This document shows positions 23,911 to 34,015 of a stretch of DNA of 64,000 nucleotides, piece by piece. Below the pieces are notes generated by a model that saw nothing but the letters and a program-made list of their open reading frames with translations, made no database searches and had not been told where the DNA came from. The stretch is from positions 43,823 to 107,822 of the forward strand of contig CACJNE010000003.1 of the NCBI GenBank assembly GCA_902594675.1. Reading direction: 5' to 3'. How positions within the stretch are numbered: position 1 is the first letter of the stretch; each line of letters begins with the position of its first letter. Origin of the DNA: an uncultured Pelagibacteraceae bacterium (GTDB lineage Bacteria > Pseudomonadota > Alphaproteobacteria > Pelagibacterales > Pelagibacteraceae). A program made the translations under genes and the position numbers.

Positions 23911-26900
23911 TTTTCTTGGAGCGCTTTTACCCTTAGTTTTTTTGTCATTAATGCATTTATAGCTTCTAAAAATGAATACGCAGTTGACATGTTAGTACAA
24001 TAAGGAATTTTATTAGCCAAAGTCCCTCTTCTAAGAGCTCTTGCATCACTAATTCTATTTTCACTATTTCCTCCACCAGTATTAATTACCAATGATATTT
24101 TTTTTGAATTTAATATATCTACAATATGAGGTTTGCCGCTACTTACTTTATTAATTTTTCTGCATCTCATACCATTCTTAATTATAATATCTGCAGTCCC
24201 CTTGGTTGCCGATAAGGTAAATCCAAATTTTAATAATCTTTGAGCAATACCAACAATTTCTTGTTTATGTGAGTCTTTGACTGATAAAAATGCCATACCT
24301 TTGGTCGGGAGTGAATTTGCTGCAGCTATTTGACTTTTGGCTATTGCCATGCCAAAATCATCATCAAATCCCATGACTTCTCCAGTTGATTTCATTTCTG
24401 GTCCAAGCAATAGATCACTATCTGGAAACTTGTTGAATGGAAATACTGCTTCTTTAACTGCAAATTTTTTATTCGTTTTATATTTTAATTTATACTTTGA
24501 AAGTTTTTCTCCTGCCATTATTCTTGAAGCAATTTTAGCAAGCGGAATACCATTAGCTTTTGATACAAATGGAACTGTTCTACTTGCCCTTGGATTCACT
24601 TCAATAACAAAAATCTCATCTTTCTTAATTGCAAATTGAATATTTAAAAGTCCTTTAACTTTTAAAGCTAAAGCTAATTTTCTAGTTTGAATTTTAATCT
24701 CTTTTAAAAGATTGTCTTTGATCGAAACTGGCGGTAAACAACAAGCCGAGTCCCCAGAATGAACTCCTGCTTCCTCTATATGTTGCATTATACCAGCGAC
24801 ATATACATCTTTACCATCAGATATGGCATCTACATCTACTTCCATGGCATGATCTATAAATTTATCAATCAAAATTGGATTTTGTTCTGAAGCTTTAAAT
24901 GCTTCATTAACAAATTTTTTAAGTTGGCTTTTATCATGAACTATCTCCATTGCTCGTCCACCCAAAACATATGAAGGTCTAACAACAACGGGAAGTCCAA
25001 TTTTTTCACTTATTTTTATTGCTTGATCAAATTTATTAGCTATTCCACTTTCAGCCTGTTTTAAATTTAGTTTGTTTAAAAGATCTCTAAATCTATCTCT
25101 ATCCTCTGCTAAATCAATTGAACCGTATTGAGTACCAAGTATTGGTAATTTATTTTCATGTAAAAATTTTGCTAACTTAATTGGAGTCTGACCTCCAAAT
25201 TGAGCGATAACTCCAATAAGATTTCCTTTAGATTTCTCTTTTAAAATAATATTTTGAACGTATTCTTTTATAAGAGGTTCAAAGTATAGTCTATCACTAG
25301 TATCATAATCTGTTGAAACAGTTTCAGGGTTACAGTTAACCATAATTGTTTCAAATCCAGCTTCTTTTAATGAAAAACTTGCCTGACAACAGCAATAATC
25401 AAATTCTATTCCTTGCCCAATTCTATTTGGACCTCCTCCGAGAATAATTATTTTTTTCTTATTACTAGGATCAGCCTCACACTCGGTATTAAATGAAAAA
25501 TTTCTTTGATAAGTTGAATACATATATGGAGTAAAGGATTTAAATTCTGCTGCACAAGTATCTACCTTTTTAAAGACAGGTAAAACTTTAAGAGCAACTC
25601 TTTTCGATCTGACTATTTTCTCTTTAATTCCTGTAAGTTTTGACAATTTTTTATCTGAAAAACCAATGGATTTAATTCTATTAAACTCATTGTATGTTTT
25701 TGGAATTCCTTTCGTACTTATATTTTTTTCTTCATCAACAAGATCTTTGATTTGATTTAAGAACCAAGGATCAACCTTAGATAGTTTATATATTGTGTTT
25801 AATGAAATATTTTTCCTAAAAGCTTCACCAATTAATAGTAGTCTATTTGGAATGTTAATTTTTAAATTTTTTAAAATCTCTTTTTTTGAATAATTAAAAA
25901 CATTGTCCAATCCATACAATCCAGTTTCTAATGAAACCAAAGCTTTTTGGAAGGATTCTTTAAAGTTTCTACCAATTGCCATTGCCTCACCAACCGATCT
26001 CATTGAAGTTCCAAGCACAGATTTGGTGTCAGAAAATTTCTCAAATGTAAATCTAGGTATCTTAGTAACTACATAATCAATTGTTGGTTCAAATGAGGCG
26101 GGTGTTACCTTTGTTATTTCATTTCTTAATTCATCAAGAGTATATCCAACTGCAAGTTTAGCAGCTACTTTTGCAATTGGAAAACCTGTGGCTTTAGAGG
26201 CTAAAGCTGAGGATCTAGACACTCTTGGATTCATTTCAATTATAACCATTCTCCCATTTTTAGGGTTAATGGCAAATTGAACATTTGATCCTCCAGTCTC
26301 AACACCTATTTTTCGAAGACAAGCTATAGATGCATTTCTCATTACTTGATACTCTTTATCTGTAAGTGTTAGTGCTGGAGCTACCGTTATTGAATCTCCT
26401 GTATGTATTCCCATCGGATCTACATTTTCTATAGAACAAATTATTATACAGTTGTCATTTTTGTCTCTAACAACTTCCATTTCAAACTCTTTCCACCCCT
26501 CCAGAGACTCCTCAATTAAAACTTGATTTTGAGGAGATTCGTTCATTCCATTCCTAACAAGTTTAAAGAATTCTTTTTTACTTTTTGCAATTCCTCCACC
26601 CAATCCACCTAATGTGAATGAAGGTCTTATAATTGCAGGCAAACCAATTTCTCTTAAACATTTTGAGGCATCTTTAAAATTATTTATTATCCTTGACTTC
26701 GGTAAATCTAAGCCAATGTCTGACATATTTTTTCTGAATTTTTTTCGGTCCTCAGCATTTTCAATTGCTTTCGACTTAGCTCCAATAAGTTCAATTTTAT
26801 ATTTTTTAAGTAGCCCAGCTTTTTCCGCACTTATTGCTAAATTTAAAGCTGTCTGGCCACCCATAGTAGGAAGAATTGCATTAGGCCTTTCTTTTTTAAT

Positions 26901-27131
26901 CACTTCTTCAAGAACTGGAATTGTAATAGGCTCTATGTAAGTTTTATCAGCAACTTCAGGATCTGTCATGATAGTTGCAGGATTTGAATTTATTAATACT
27001 ACTTCAAAACCCTCATCTTTAAGTGCCTTACAAGCTTGTGTACCTGAATAATCAAATTCACATGCTTGTCCAATTATTATTGGGCCTGCACCAATAACCA
27101 ATATTTTTTTAATGTCTTTTCTTTTTGGCAT
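23907..27131 (-). CDS. carB: Carbamoyl-phosphate synthase large subunit
   Basis: Makes carbamoyl phosphate from bicarbonate, ammonia (delivered from CarA) and two ATP for pyrimidine and arginine synthesis. The 1074-residue protein has both homologous halves. The carboxyphosphate half begins with [20 protein letters not shown] and the carbamate half with [17 protein letters not shown] near residue 560. Each half has its own ATP-grasp domain (about 128-320 and 676-870). A C-terminal MGS-like allosteric domain spans about residues 940-1074. Its start overlaps carA by 23 bp. Confidence 0.97.
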   Translation of the reverse strand: MPKRKDIKKILVIGAGPIIIGQACEFDYSGTQACKALKDEGFEVVLINSNPATIMTDPEVADKTYIEPITIPVLEEVIKKERPNAILPTMGGQTALNLAISAEKAGLLKKYKIELIGAKSKAIENAEDRKKFRKNMSDIGLDLPKSRIINNFKDASKCLREIGLPAIIRPSFTLGGLGGGIAKSKKEFFKLVRNGMNESPQNQVLIEESLEGWKEFEMEVVRDKNDNCIIICSIENVDPMGIHTGDSITVAPALTLTDKEYQVMRNASIACLRKIGVETGGSNVQFAINPKNGRMVIIEMNPRVSRSSALASKATGFPIAKVAAKLAVGYTLDELRNEITKVTPASFEPTIDYVVTKIPRFTFEKFSDTKSVLGTSMRSVGEAMAIGRNFKESFQKALVSLETGLYGLDNVFNYSKKEILKNLKINIPNRLLLIGEAFRKNISLNTIYKLSKVDPWFLNQIKDLVDEEKNISTKGIPKTYNEFNRIKSIGFSDKKLSKLTGIKEKIVRSKRVALKVLPVFKKVDTCAAEFKSFTPYMYSTYQRNFSFNTECEADPSNKKKIIILGGGPNRIGQGIEFDYCCCQASFSLKEAGFETIMVNCNPETVSTDYDTSDRLYFEPLIKEYVQNIILKEKSKGNLIGVIAQFGGQTPIKLAKFLHENKLPILGTQYGSIDLAEDRDRFRDLLNKLNLKQAESGIANKFDQAIKISEKIGLPVVVRPSYVLGGRAMEIVHDKSQLKKFVNEAFKASEQNPILIDKFIDHAMEVDVDAISDGKDVYVAGIMQHIEEAGVHSGDSACCLPPVSIKDNLLKEIKIQTRKLALALKVKGLLNIQFAIKKDEIFVIEVNPRASRTVPFVSKANGIPLAKIASRIMAGEKLSKYKLKYKTNKKFAVKEAVFPFNKFPDSDLLLGPEMKSTGEVMGFDDDFGMAIAKSQIAAANSLPTKGMAFLSVKDSHKQEIVGIAQRLLKFGFTLSATKGTADIIIKNGMRCRKINKVSSGKPHIVDILNSKKISLVINTGGGNSENRISDARALRRGTLANKIPYCTNMSTAYSFLEAINALMTKKLRVKALQEN

Positions 27132-28302
27132 ATTTTTTAATCTCTTGAATAAAACTTTTGAATAAATATTGGCTATCCTGAGGCCCAGGATTTGCCTCAG
27201 GATGATATTGAACTGAAAAAACTGGTCTACTTTTTAATCTTATTCCCTCAATACTGTTATCAAAAAGTGATTTGTGAGTTATTTGTAAATTTTTTGATAG
27301 GCTTTGCTCTATTACTTCAAAACCATGGTTTTGACTTGTGATTTCTACTTTATTGTTTAGTAAATTTTTTACTGGATGATTTGCCCCTCTATGACCTAAC
27401 TTCATTTTTTTTGTTTTAGCATTTAATGCCAAAGCTAAAATTTGATGGCCCAAGCAAATACCAAATATTGGATAATCCTCTTTTATTAATTTTTGTATAG
27501 TTTTAATTGCATATTTACCAGTTGCTGCTGGGTCACCCGGCCCATTCGATAAAAAAATTCCATCGGGTTTTAATTTTGAAATTTCCTCTGCGGTTGATTT
27601 GCAAGAAACTACTTTTACATCACAATTATAATCAGAAAAATATCTTAAAATATTTTTTTTAATTCCATAATCAATTGCAACAATCCTAAATATTTTTTTG
27701 GTACTTTTTTTATACCCAGTCTCTTTTCTCCAAGTTTTAAAACCTTTCCATGAATAAGTTTTTTTTGTTGAAACTTCTTTTGCAAGATCTAGGCCGTCTA
27801 GCCCAGGCCATTTAATTGAATTATTAATTAATTTTTTAATATTAAATTTACCTTTTTTATTATTTGATATCGTTCCTTTAGGAGCACCTTTATCACGTAT
27901 AAAATTTGTTAAACTTCTTGTATCTAATCCAGTCATTCCAATTATTTTATTTTTTTTTAGCCATTCATCTAAATTTTTTAAAGCTCTGTAATTTGAGGGA
28001 GAAGTAATCTCCGAATTAAATATTGCACCTCTTGTCCAAATTTTATCAGACTCTAAATCTTCATTGTTAATTCCAACATTTCCGATATGAGGAAATGTAA
28101 AGTTAATAATCTGACCAGCATACGAAGGGTCCGATATTATCTCTTGGTATCCAGTTAAAGAAGTGTTGAAACAAACTTCTCCAGTAGCCGTACCCTCGTA
28201 TCCAAGACCAATACCTTTGAAAACTATTTTGTTGTCTAAAACTAAAATACCTGTTGGAAATTGATGTTTTATTGCAATTTTTTTTTTTTGTTTTTTGTTC
28301 AA
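27109..28302 (-). CDS. carA: Carbamoyl-phosphate synthase small (glutamine amidotransferase) subunit
   Basis: Hydrolyses glutamine and channels ammonia to CarB. The N-terminal CPSase domain shows [15 protein letters not shown] and [18 protein letters not shown]. The class I GATase domain has the nucleophile Cys in GICLGHQ and the His/Glu pair in [10 protein letters not shown]. No in-frame ATG suits the N-terminus, so the start is taken as the TTG at 28302. An A12 tract falls inside the first ten codons (28278-28289, T on the plus strand). The length (397 residues) is normal and it overlaps carB by 23 bp. Confidence 0.93.
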   Translation of the reverse strand: MNKKQKKKIAIKHQFPTGILVLDNKIVFKGIGLGYEGTATGEVCFNTSLTGYQEIISDPSYAGQIINFTFPHIGNVGINNEDLESDKIWTRGAIFNSEITSPSNYRALKNLDEWLKKNKIIGMTGLDTRSLTNFIRDKGAPKGTISNNKKGKFNIKKLINNSIKWPGLDGLDLAKEVSTKKTYSWKGFKTWRKETGYKKSTKKIFRIVAIDYGIKKNILRYFSDYNCDVKVVSCKSTAEEISKLKPDGIFLSNGPGDPAATGKYAIKTIQKLIKEDYPIFGICLGHQILALALNAKTKKMKLGHRGANHPVKNLLNNKVEITSQNHGFEVIEQSLSKNLQITHKSLFDNSIEGIRLKSRPVFSVQYHPEANPGPQDSQYLFKSFIQEIKKYAKKKRH

Positions 28303-28323
28303 TTACAACTCATGAGTTAAAGG

Positions 28324-28352
28324 TCTATACAATAAAACCTTTTTTTGCGCAA
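28324..28352 (-). promoter_or_regulatory. Predicted sigma-70 promoter for carAB
   Basis: Read on the minus strand: -35 TTGCGC (28352-28347), a 17-bp spacer, and -10 TATAGA (28329-28324). Transcription would begin near 28317, only about 15 nt before the carA TTG. The site lies in the 123-bp gap shared with the divergent yqeY. It is supported by exact spacing and a good -10, but not by experiment. Confidence 0.5.
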
Positions 28353-28425
28353 CACATCTAATGTATATTGTGTAAAAAATTTTTTTTTCTTTTTGAAGAA
28401 TTTTTTTGATGCGATAAATTATATT

Positions 28426-28890
28426 ATGAGCTTAAGAGAAAAAATCGAAACAGACTATAAAAGTGCTTTAAAAGCGAAGGATAAAAATAAAATATCAACT
28501 TATAGGTTAATTTTATCAGGTATTAAGGACTTGGATATTAGCAACAGATCTCAAATTGATAAAAAAAAGACTGATGAAGAGGATGTTAAAAAGCTTTTAA
28601 AAAAAATGATAAAGCAAAGAACCGAATCAATAGAAATGTACAAAAAAAACAATAGAAATGATCTTCAAGAAGTAGAGGAGAAAGAGGTGGAAGTAATTAG
28701 TAAATATTTACCTCAACAACTTAGCGATGAAGATACTAGGAAGTTATGTTCTGAGATTATTAATTCTACTGGAGCAAGTTCAATTAAAGATATGGGCAAA
28801 GTGATGGGTGAATTAAAAAAAAATAACGCTGATAGTATTGATTTTTCTAAAGCTGGATCAATGATAAAAGAATTGCTAAACCAAAAATGA
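28426..28890 (+). CDS. yqeY: GatB/YqeY domain-containing protein
   Basis: A 154-residue protein built entirely of the YqeY/GatB tail domain: an N-terminal helical part (MSLREKIETDYKSALKAKDKNKI) and a C-terminal part with EVISKYLPQQLSDED and IKDMGKVMGELKKN. In GatB this domain contacts tRNA, but the free-standing protein has no settled function. The ATG at 28426 gives the usual family N-terminus; an upstream TTG at 28345 would add 27 unlikely residues. Its stop overlaps the dnaG start by 4 bp, so it heads a yqeY-dnaG-rpoD run, an arrangement seen in many alphaproteobacteria. Confidence 0.9.
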   Translation: MSLREKIETDYKSALKAKDKNKISTYRLILSGIKDLDISNRSQIDKKKTDEEDVKKLLKKMIKQRTESIEMYKKNNRNDLQEVEEKEVEVISKYLPQQLSDEDTRKLCSEIINSTGASSIKDMGKVMGELKKNNADSIDFSKAGSMIKELLNQK

Positions 28891-30662
28891 AGTATCCAAA
28901 AGAATATTTAGAGGAAATAAAAACAAGACTAAAAGTTTCAACAGTTGTATCCAAAACTGTAAATTTAAAAAAAAGAGGCAAAGAATATGTAGGTTTGTCT
29001 CCGTTCAAAACGGAAAAAACCCCTTCTTTTACTGTAAACGATGAAAAGGAGTTTTATCATTGTTTTAGTACTGCAGAACACGGAAATATTTTTGATTTTG
29101 TAATGAAAACACAAAATTTAAAATTTGGGGAAGCAGTTAAGACACTTGCAAATCTTGCAGGTATGCGACCTTATACTTTTTCTAAAGAAGATGAGATTAG
29201 AGAAAAAAAATGGAATAATTATAAGTCTATATTAAATAAATATGTAGATCATTATCATGACGAGTTGTTAAAAAATTCAAATTCTATTGTGGCTAAAGAT
29301 TACCTCAAAAAAAGAGGTTTAACTAAAGAGGAAGTTCAAAAATTTAAGATTGGATTTGAAACAAATGACTTAATCTTTCAACAAAATATCTTTAAAGAAT
29401 TTAATGAAAATGAAATCAAAGACACCGGCCTTTTTTATTTTGATGAAAATAAAAAAAAATATGTTTCAAGATTTAGAGAAAGAGTAATATTCCCTATAAA
29501 AAATATTTCTGGTGATCCTATTGCTGTCGGTGGAAGAATTTTAAATGACAATAAATATTTGGCAAAATACATAAATTCTCCAGAGACTCCCTTTTTTAAA
29601 AAAGGATCAAATCTTTTTAATTTAGATTTTGCTCGTAGATTATCAAATAACTTAAACAATATTTTTTTGGTTGAAGGTTATATGGATGTGATCGGATTAA
29701 GTAAAAATAAAATAGATAATGTTGTTGCTAATCTTGGTACTTCATTGACAAGTAGACAAATTTTAACGTTAAATCAGTTTTTTGATGAAATAGTAATTTG
29801 TTTCGATGGTGATGATAGTGGTTATAAAGCTGCATTAAGAGCTGCGGAAAATTCTATAATTGAATTAAAACCTGAGAAAAAAATATCTTTTCTATTTTTG
29901 CCTGATAACCATGACCCAGACAGTTTTGTGAACAAAAACGGTAAAGATTTTTTTCTTGAATTCTCTTTAAAAAATTCAGTTTCTATACATAAATTTATAT
30001 TTCACCATTATTTCAAAGAAATGGATGATAACCCTTCCTCTAGAGCTATATTTGAAAAAAGATTAAGGTCTATATCTTTAACTATTAAAGATGAATTTAT
30101 AAGAAAATACGTACTTGAATACTTTTTAGACAAGATTTCTGAACTCTCTCCAAATACTAATCAAAAATATAAAAAAAATCATTCAAAAATTACTAAATCA
30201 CTCAAATCAACACAAAATTATTACAATGAAACTAAGTCCTTGAATGCAATTGATATTAAAGAATTCTCATTCTTATATATTTTGTTAAAAAAACCAGAGT
30301 TAATAAAAGATAATTTTAATTTAATTGAAAATGTGAAATTATTTAGTAGCGAAAACAAATTATTATTGAATGAAATTTTGTCTCAATCCAAGAACTTTGA
30401 ATATACAGATATTGAAAAAATTAAAGTCGATCAGAATCTAATTGCAAGAGTTTTGAAATATGCATCTATAAAACACATAATGATTAAAAATTTTAATGAT
30501 GATGAAAAAATACTTGAAATTTTATCTGAGATTATAAGAGATTTGAAAAATTATGAGCTAGAAATAAGAATAGAAGAATTAGAATCAAGATTTTCCAAGG
30601 ATTTGAGCGAAGTAACGTTTAATGAGCTAAAAGAGCTTAAAAAACTGCAGAAAATCAATTAA
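28887..30662 (+). CDS. dnaG: DNA primase
   Basis: Makes RNA primers for replication. The N-terminal CHC2 zinc-finger fold is recognisable ([20 protein letters not shown], then [12 protein letters not shown]), but the usual four ligands C-H-C-C read Ser, Lys, Cys and Thr, so zinc binding is unlikely. The catalytic core is intact, with the TOPRIM glutamate in [11 protein letters not shown] (near residue 262) and the acidic [12 protein letters not shown] motif. The C-terminal helicase-interaction region is present but divergent. Its 591 residues are near normal. It overlaps yqeY by 4 bp and is followed by rpoD after 65 bp. Confidence 0.94.
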   Translation: MKYPKEYLEEIKTRLKVSTVVSKTVNLKKRGKEYVGLSPFKTEKTPSFTVNDEKEFYHCFSTAEHGNIFDFVMKTQNLKFGEAVKTLANLAGMRPYTFSKEDEIREKKWNNYKSILNKYVDHYHDELLKNSNSIVAKDYLKKRGLTKEEVQKFKIGFETNDLIFQQNIFKEFNENEIKDTGLFYFDENKKKYVSRFRERVIFPIKNISGDPIAVGGRILNDNKYLAKYINSPETPFFKKGSNLFNLDFARRLSNNLNNIFLVEGYMDVIGLSKNKIDNVVANLGTSLTSRQILTLNQFFDEIVICFDGDDSGYKAALRAAENSIIELKPEKKISFLFLPDNHDPDSFVNKNGKDFFLEFSLKNSVSIHKFIFHHYFKEMDDNPSSRAIFEKRLRSISLTIKDEFIRKYVLEYFLDKISELSPNTNQKYKKNHSKITKSLKSTQNYYNETKSLNAIDIKEFSFLYILLKKPELIKDNFNLIENVKLFSSENKLLLNEILSQSKNFEYTDIEKIKVDQNLIARVLKYASIKHIMIKNFNDDEKILEILSEIIRDLKNYELEIRIEELESRFSKDLSEVTFNELKELKKLQKIN

Positions 30663-30727
30663 ATTATAATCAGAATCCAATAGATTTTTCCTATTTAAGC
30701 ATTATATACATCCTGAACTTTTTTATT

Positions 30728-32566
30728 GTGGAACGTATAATTACTAAATCATTTGCAAGACTTATGGGCAGAGGTGTCCACAGAGGTTTTATTACATATG
30801 AAGAATTAAATAAATCTCTGGGAAAAAGAAATTTATCAACCGAAAATTTAGAACAAGCCTTTATACACATATTAGATGAAAAAATAATTTTAGTTGAAAA
30901 AAAAGCTGACTTTAAGATACTTAGAAAAAAGGATAATGGGTCAAAGGAAGAAGGCAAATCCATTGAAAAAAGTGACGACCCCATCAGAATGTACTTGAGG
31001 GAAATGGGTGGTGTGGAGCTTCTATCTAGAGAAGGTGAGATTGCAATAGCGAAGAGAATAGAAGCTGGAAAAGATGTCATGTTAAATGCTCTCTCCCAAA
31101 GTCCAATTACAGCCCAGCAATTTTTTGAATGGAATAACAAACTTCAAAACGATGAAATTCTTGTCAGAGAAATTATTGATATTGACACAAATTATATGGA
31201 AGATGAGGATACTGGTCAGAGCGCAAAACAAAAAAAATCTGATGAAGGAGATAATAATCAAACCAGTGAAGAAACTAATAATAATTCAGATGATGATGAA
31301 TTTAATCCAACACTTGCAGCAATGGAAACTGAGATCAAACCTAAGGTTTTGCAAACTGTTTATAATTTAACTAAAGAATATAATAAGCTTATTAAATACC
31401 AGAAAGAAAAATTGGACTGTGTATTAAGTTCAAAACCTTTTTCTCCCTCTAAAGAAAAAAACTACAAAAAAATAGTTGATGATATTTTAGAAAATATCAA
31501 AACTCTTCAATTATCACCTTCTGTTTTAGAAGATTTAGTACAAAAACATTATGTAGAGAATAGAAAAATTCTTTCATTAGATGGAAACCTTTTGAGACTA
31601 GCTATTAATGAAAAGATCAATAGAGATGAATTTATAAAATTTTATGTTGGCAACGAAATAAACCCTAATTTAAAAAATTTTTTGGATACAAATGAACTTT
31701 GGAAAAAATTTTTTCAAAAGTATAAAACTGAATTTAAGGATATAAGAGATAGGTTAATTGAGATAAGTAATAAACTTGGAATTTCTGTTACCGAGTATAA
31801 ATTAATGGTAAGTAGAATCCAAAAAGGTGAAAAAGAGTCTCGAATTGCAAAAAAAGAAATGGTAGAGGCTAATCTAAGACTGGTGATTTCTATAGCAAAA
31901 AAATATACTAATAGAGGGTTACAGTTCCTTGATTTAATCCAAGAGGGAAACATTGGACTCATGAAAGCTGTAGATAAATTCGAATATAGACGAGGATATA
32001 AATTTTCTACCTATGCAACTTGGTGGATAAGACAAGCAATAACAAGATCAATAGCTGATCAGGCTAGAACAATAAGAATTCCAGTTCATATGATTGAGAC
32101 AATAAATAAAATTGTTAGAACACAGAGACTAATTCTAAGTGAATTTGGTAGAGAGGCCACACCAGAGGAGTTAGCAAAGAAGTTAAGAATGCCACTTGAA
32201 AAAGTAAGAAAAGTATTAAAAATCTCAAAGGAACCCGTATCCCTTGAAAAACCAGTTGGTGATGAAGAGGATAGTAGTTTGGGTGATTTTATTGAGGACA
32301 CAAAAGCATTAGCTCCTTTAGAACAAGCAATAAAATCAAATTTAAGTGAAGCTACAACTAAAATACTTTCAACTCTTACTCCAAGGGAAGAAAGAGTTCT
32401 TAGAATGAGATTTGGTGTTGGTATGAATACAGACCATACTTTAGAAGAAGTTGGATTACAATTTTCAGTTACTAGAGAACGAATTCGTCAAATAGAAGCA
32501 AAAGCACTAAGAAAGTTAAAGCACCCTAGTAGATCTAAACAATTAAAAAGCTTTTTAGAAAGCTAA
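30728..32566 (+). CDS. rpoD: Primary RNA polymerase sigma factor (sigma-70)
   Basis: Directs RNA polymerase to housekeeping promoters. The 612-residue protein begins at GTG 30728 with region 1.1 ([20 protein letters not shown]). Region 1.2 reads [16 protein letters not shown]. An acidic non-conserved insert covers about residues 150-200. Region 2 is intact ([12 protein letters not shown] and [17 protein letters not shown]), followed by region 3 ([12 protein letters not shown]) and region 4 ([12 protein letters not shown] and [18 protein letters not shown]). A tRNA begins two bases after the stop, so processing of that tRNA would cut the rpoD transcript right behind its stop codon. Confidence 0.97.
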   Translation: MERIITKSFARLMGRGVHRGFITYEELNKSLGKRNLSTENLEQAFIHILDEKIILVEKKADFKILRKKDNGSKEEGKSIEKSDDPIRMYLREMGGVELLSREGEIAIAKRIEAGKDVMLNALSQSPITAQQFFEWNNKLQNDEILVREIIDIDTNYMEDEDTGQSAKQKKSDEGDNNQTSEETNNNSDDDEFNPTLAAMETEIKPKVLQTVYNLTKEYNKLIKYQKEKLDCVLSSKPFSPSKEKNYKKIVDDILENIKTLQLSPSVLEDLVQKHYVENRKILSLDGNLLRLAINEKINRDEFIKFYVGNEINPNLKNFLDTNELWKKFFQKYKTEFKDIRDRLIEISNKLGISVTEYKLMVSRIQKGEKESRIAKKEMVEANLRLVISIAKKYTNRGLQFLDLIQEGNIGLMKAVDKFEYRRGYKFSTYATWWIRQAITRSIADQARTIRIPVHMIETINKIVRTQRLILSEFGREATPEELAKKLRMPLEKVRKVLKISKEPVSLEKPVGDEEDSSLGDFIEDTKALAPLEQAIKSNLSEATTKILSTLTPREERVLRMRFGVGMNTDHTLEEVGLQFSVTRERIRQIEAKALRKLKHPSRSKQLKSFLES

Positions 32567-32568
32567 TA

Positions 32569-32643
32569 GGGCCGTTAGCTCAATAGTAGAGTACTGCATT
32601 GACATTGCAGGGGTAGTTGGAGCGTAACCAACACGGCCCACCA
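32569..32643 (+). tRNA. tRNA-Val (GAC anticodon), aberrant elbow sequence
   Basis: A 75-nt cloverleaf with encoded CCA. The acceptor stem GGGCCGT/ACGGCCC is perfectly paired. The D arm is GCTC-AATAGTA-GAGT, the anticodon arm CTGCA-TTGACAT-TGCAG with anticodon GAC (32601-32603), the variable loop GGGTA, and the T arm GTTGG-AGCGTAA-CCAAC. The T loop should read TTCGANT and the D loop AGTGGTA; both deviate at positions that normally make tertiary contacts. All stems are intact, so this is not simple decay. It lies two bases after rpoD and is presumably co-transcribed with it. Confidence 0.85.
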
Positions 32644-32693
32644 TTATAAAATCAATATTTTCATAAAAATAAACATATCTTATTTGTGTCAAT

Positions 32694-33740
32694 TTATTTT
32701 TTTTCTTCTTTTTCCTTAATTTTAATAAAATATTCTTTACTTTGTTCTTTCTGATAATCAAATTTAATTAATCTTATAAAATATCTTATAATTTTTACTA
32801 AAATACCTTTGCTCATGTGTTTAGTATTTATCGGATTTAATTTGTCCACATTGTTAAAAATTGTATCTTTTAATAAAATTAATTCGTAATAATTCCTTAG
32901 CAAGGTTCCATAAAAATAAATAAATATCCATAGTATTTTAGGTATTTGAATAAATTTATAATTATATATTTTTGCATATCTAATTAATTCCTTATCTTTT
33001 AAAAACTTATAAACATAAGGGGAACTATACCATTTGTTTACAGAAATCTTGTTGATATAAAAATTGTTATCAATGTTTATTTCGAGGAAGTTCGACATAA
33101 CTTTTGTAATATTATTTCTATTTAATATTAAATCTTCAAATTTGATTGACATTATTTTTGAGGACAATTTCTTTTTTTCACATTCGTTGTTGATATTTTT
33201 GATATTTTCAAAGTTATCAAGTAATTGATTTTTAATTTCATTTATTGAAATTTTCTTCCCAAATCTTTCATAAAGTGATGCAATATGATCAAGAGGGTTT
33301 CTTAATTGTGCTAAGAACTTTATATTAATTCTTGGATTTTTTCTCAACATATACTCAATTAATAAATTTTGAGTAAAATGGATTTCTTTTTGTGACCAAT
33401 AACTGTTTTTGTCACTTACAGTAAATCTTTTAGAAAAGTCGAATGTGATGTTCTTATTAATATAAATTTCCTCAAAAATTGAAAATATGAGTTCTTTACT
33501 TACATCATTTAAAGAAAATTTTTTTTTTAGTTTTTCAAATGAGCAGAATTCCACAAATTTGTTAAAATTTTTTTCGTTTGGGTTATTTAACAATTTTGTT
33601 GATATATACCAAAAACATTCATGTATAATCTTAACTTTAAAATCAGCATTGTTATTTTTACTAATTTGGCTTCTTAATAAATGTGTGCCTGCTCCATCAG
33701 TCGATAAGTAAATAATATAGTTAGATTTTGATCTACTCAT
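32694..33740 (-). CDS. Sulfotransferase-like protein, accessory region
   Basis: A 348-residue, very Lys/Asn/Ile-rich protein. The N-terminal STDGAGTHLLR (residues 13-23) resembles the phosphosulfate-binding loop of PAPS sulfotransferases, and LAQLRNPLDHIASLYERF (near residue 158) resembles their 3'-phosphate-binding RnPxxxxxS motif. A C-terminal hydrophobic stretch (ILWIFIYFYGTLL, near residue 270) may touch the membrane. The substrate is unknown; modification of a surface glycan is plausible given the neighbouring multi-pass membrane gene. It sits between two tRNA genes on the strand opposite to them, as expected for an inserted accessory gene. Confidence 0.65.
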   Translation of the reverse strand: MSRSKSNYIIYLSTDGAGTHLLRSQISKNNNADFKVKIIHECFWYISTKLLNNPNEKNFNKFVEFCSFEKLKKKFSLNDVSKELIFSIFEEIYINKNITFDFSKRFTVSDKNSYWSQKEIHFTQNLLIEYMLRKNPRINIKFLAQLRNPLDHIASLYERFGKKISINEIKNQLLDNFENIKNINNECEKKKLSSKIMSIKFEDLILNRNNITKVMSNFLEINIDNNFYINKISVNKWYSSPYVYKFLKDKELIRYAKIYNYKFIQIPKILWIFIYFYGTLLRNYYELILLKDTIFNNVDKLNPINTKHMSKGILVKIIRYFIRLIKFDYQKEQSKEYFIKIKEKEEKK

Positions 33741-33914
33741 TAATAATTTTAAATATTAAATATATCTAAAATATATTTTCAATAACTTTTTTAAATATAA
33801 AGTTTAATATATTCACAATTAAAAAATAGTTAATAAACATAAGATAAATTTCTTTACTTATGATATTATTCCTTGCCACTATAGTTTAGTTAATGTAAAA
33901 CGTATCATTTTCTT

Positions 33915-33991
33915 GGGCCTGTAGCTCAGTTGGTTAGAGCAGTACACTCATAATGTATTGGTCCCAGGTTCGAGTCCTGGCGGGCCCACCA
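33915..33991 (+). tRNA. tRNA with CAT anticodon, probably tRNA-Ile2 (lysidine) rather than elongator Met
   Basis: A canonical 77-nt cloverleaf with encoded CCA. Acceptor GGGCCTG/CGGGCCC (one G-U pair), D arm GCTC-AGTTGGTTA-GAGC, anticodon arm GTACA-CTCATAA-TGTAT, T arm CCAGG-TTCGAGT-CCTGG. The anticodon CAT fits Met or the lysidine-modified Ile2. C4-G69 and C5-G68 match the acceptor pairs known to favour TilS recognition in E. coli, and the D loop and T loop are not of initiator type, so Ile2 is preferred. The isotype is an inference. It lies inside the accessory region. Confidence 0.93.
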
Positions 33992-34015
33992 GAATAATAA
34001 ACATAATATTTAAAA

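Noticed and set aside
30691..31140. A 149-codon minus-strand open frame over the rpoD 5' end.
   Set aside because: Antisense shadow of sigma-70 regions 1.1 and 1.2, which are clearly coding on the plus strand.
32555..32761. A 68-codon open frame on the minus strand across the tRNA-Val (reads VGRVGYAPTTPAMSMQYST).
   Set aside because: It is the antisense of the tRNA gene; this peptide type is a well-known spurious call opposite tRNA-Val. The tRNA cloverleaf explains the sequence.
33879..33905. A stretch resembling the 5' half of the downstream CAT tRNA (TATAGTTTAGTTAATG against TGTAGCTCAGTTGGTT), possibly a decayed tRNA copy or attachment-site duplicate.
   Set aside because: Only about 15 of 27 positions match, the 3' half is missing, and the TATAGT core is equally well explained as the -10 box of the tRNA promoter about 30 bp upstream of it.
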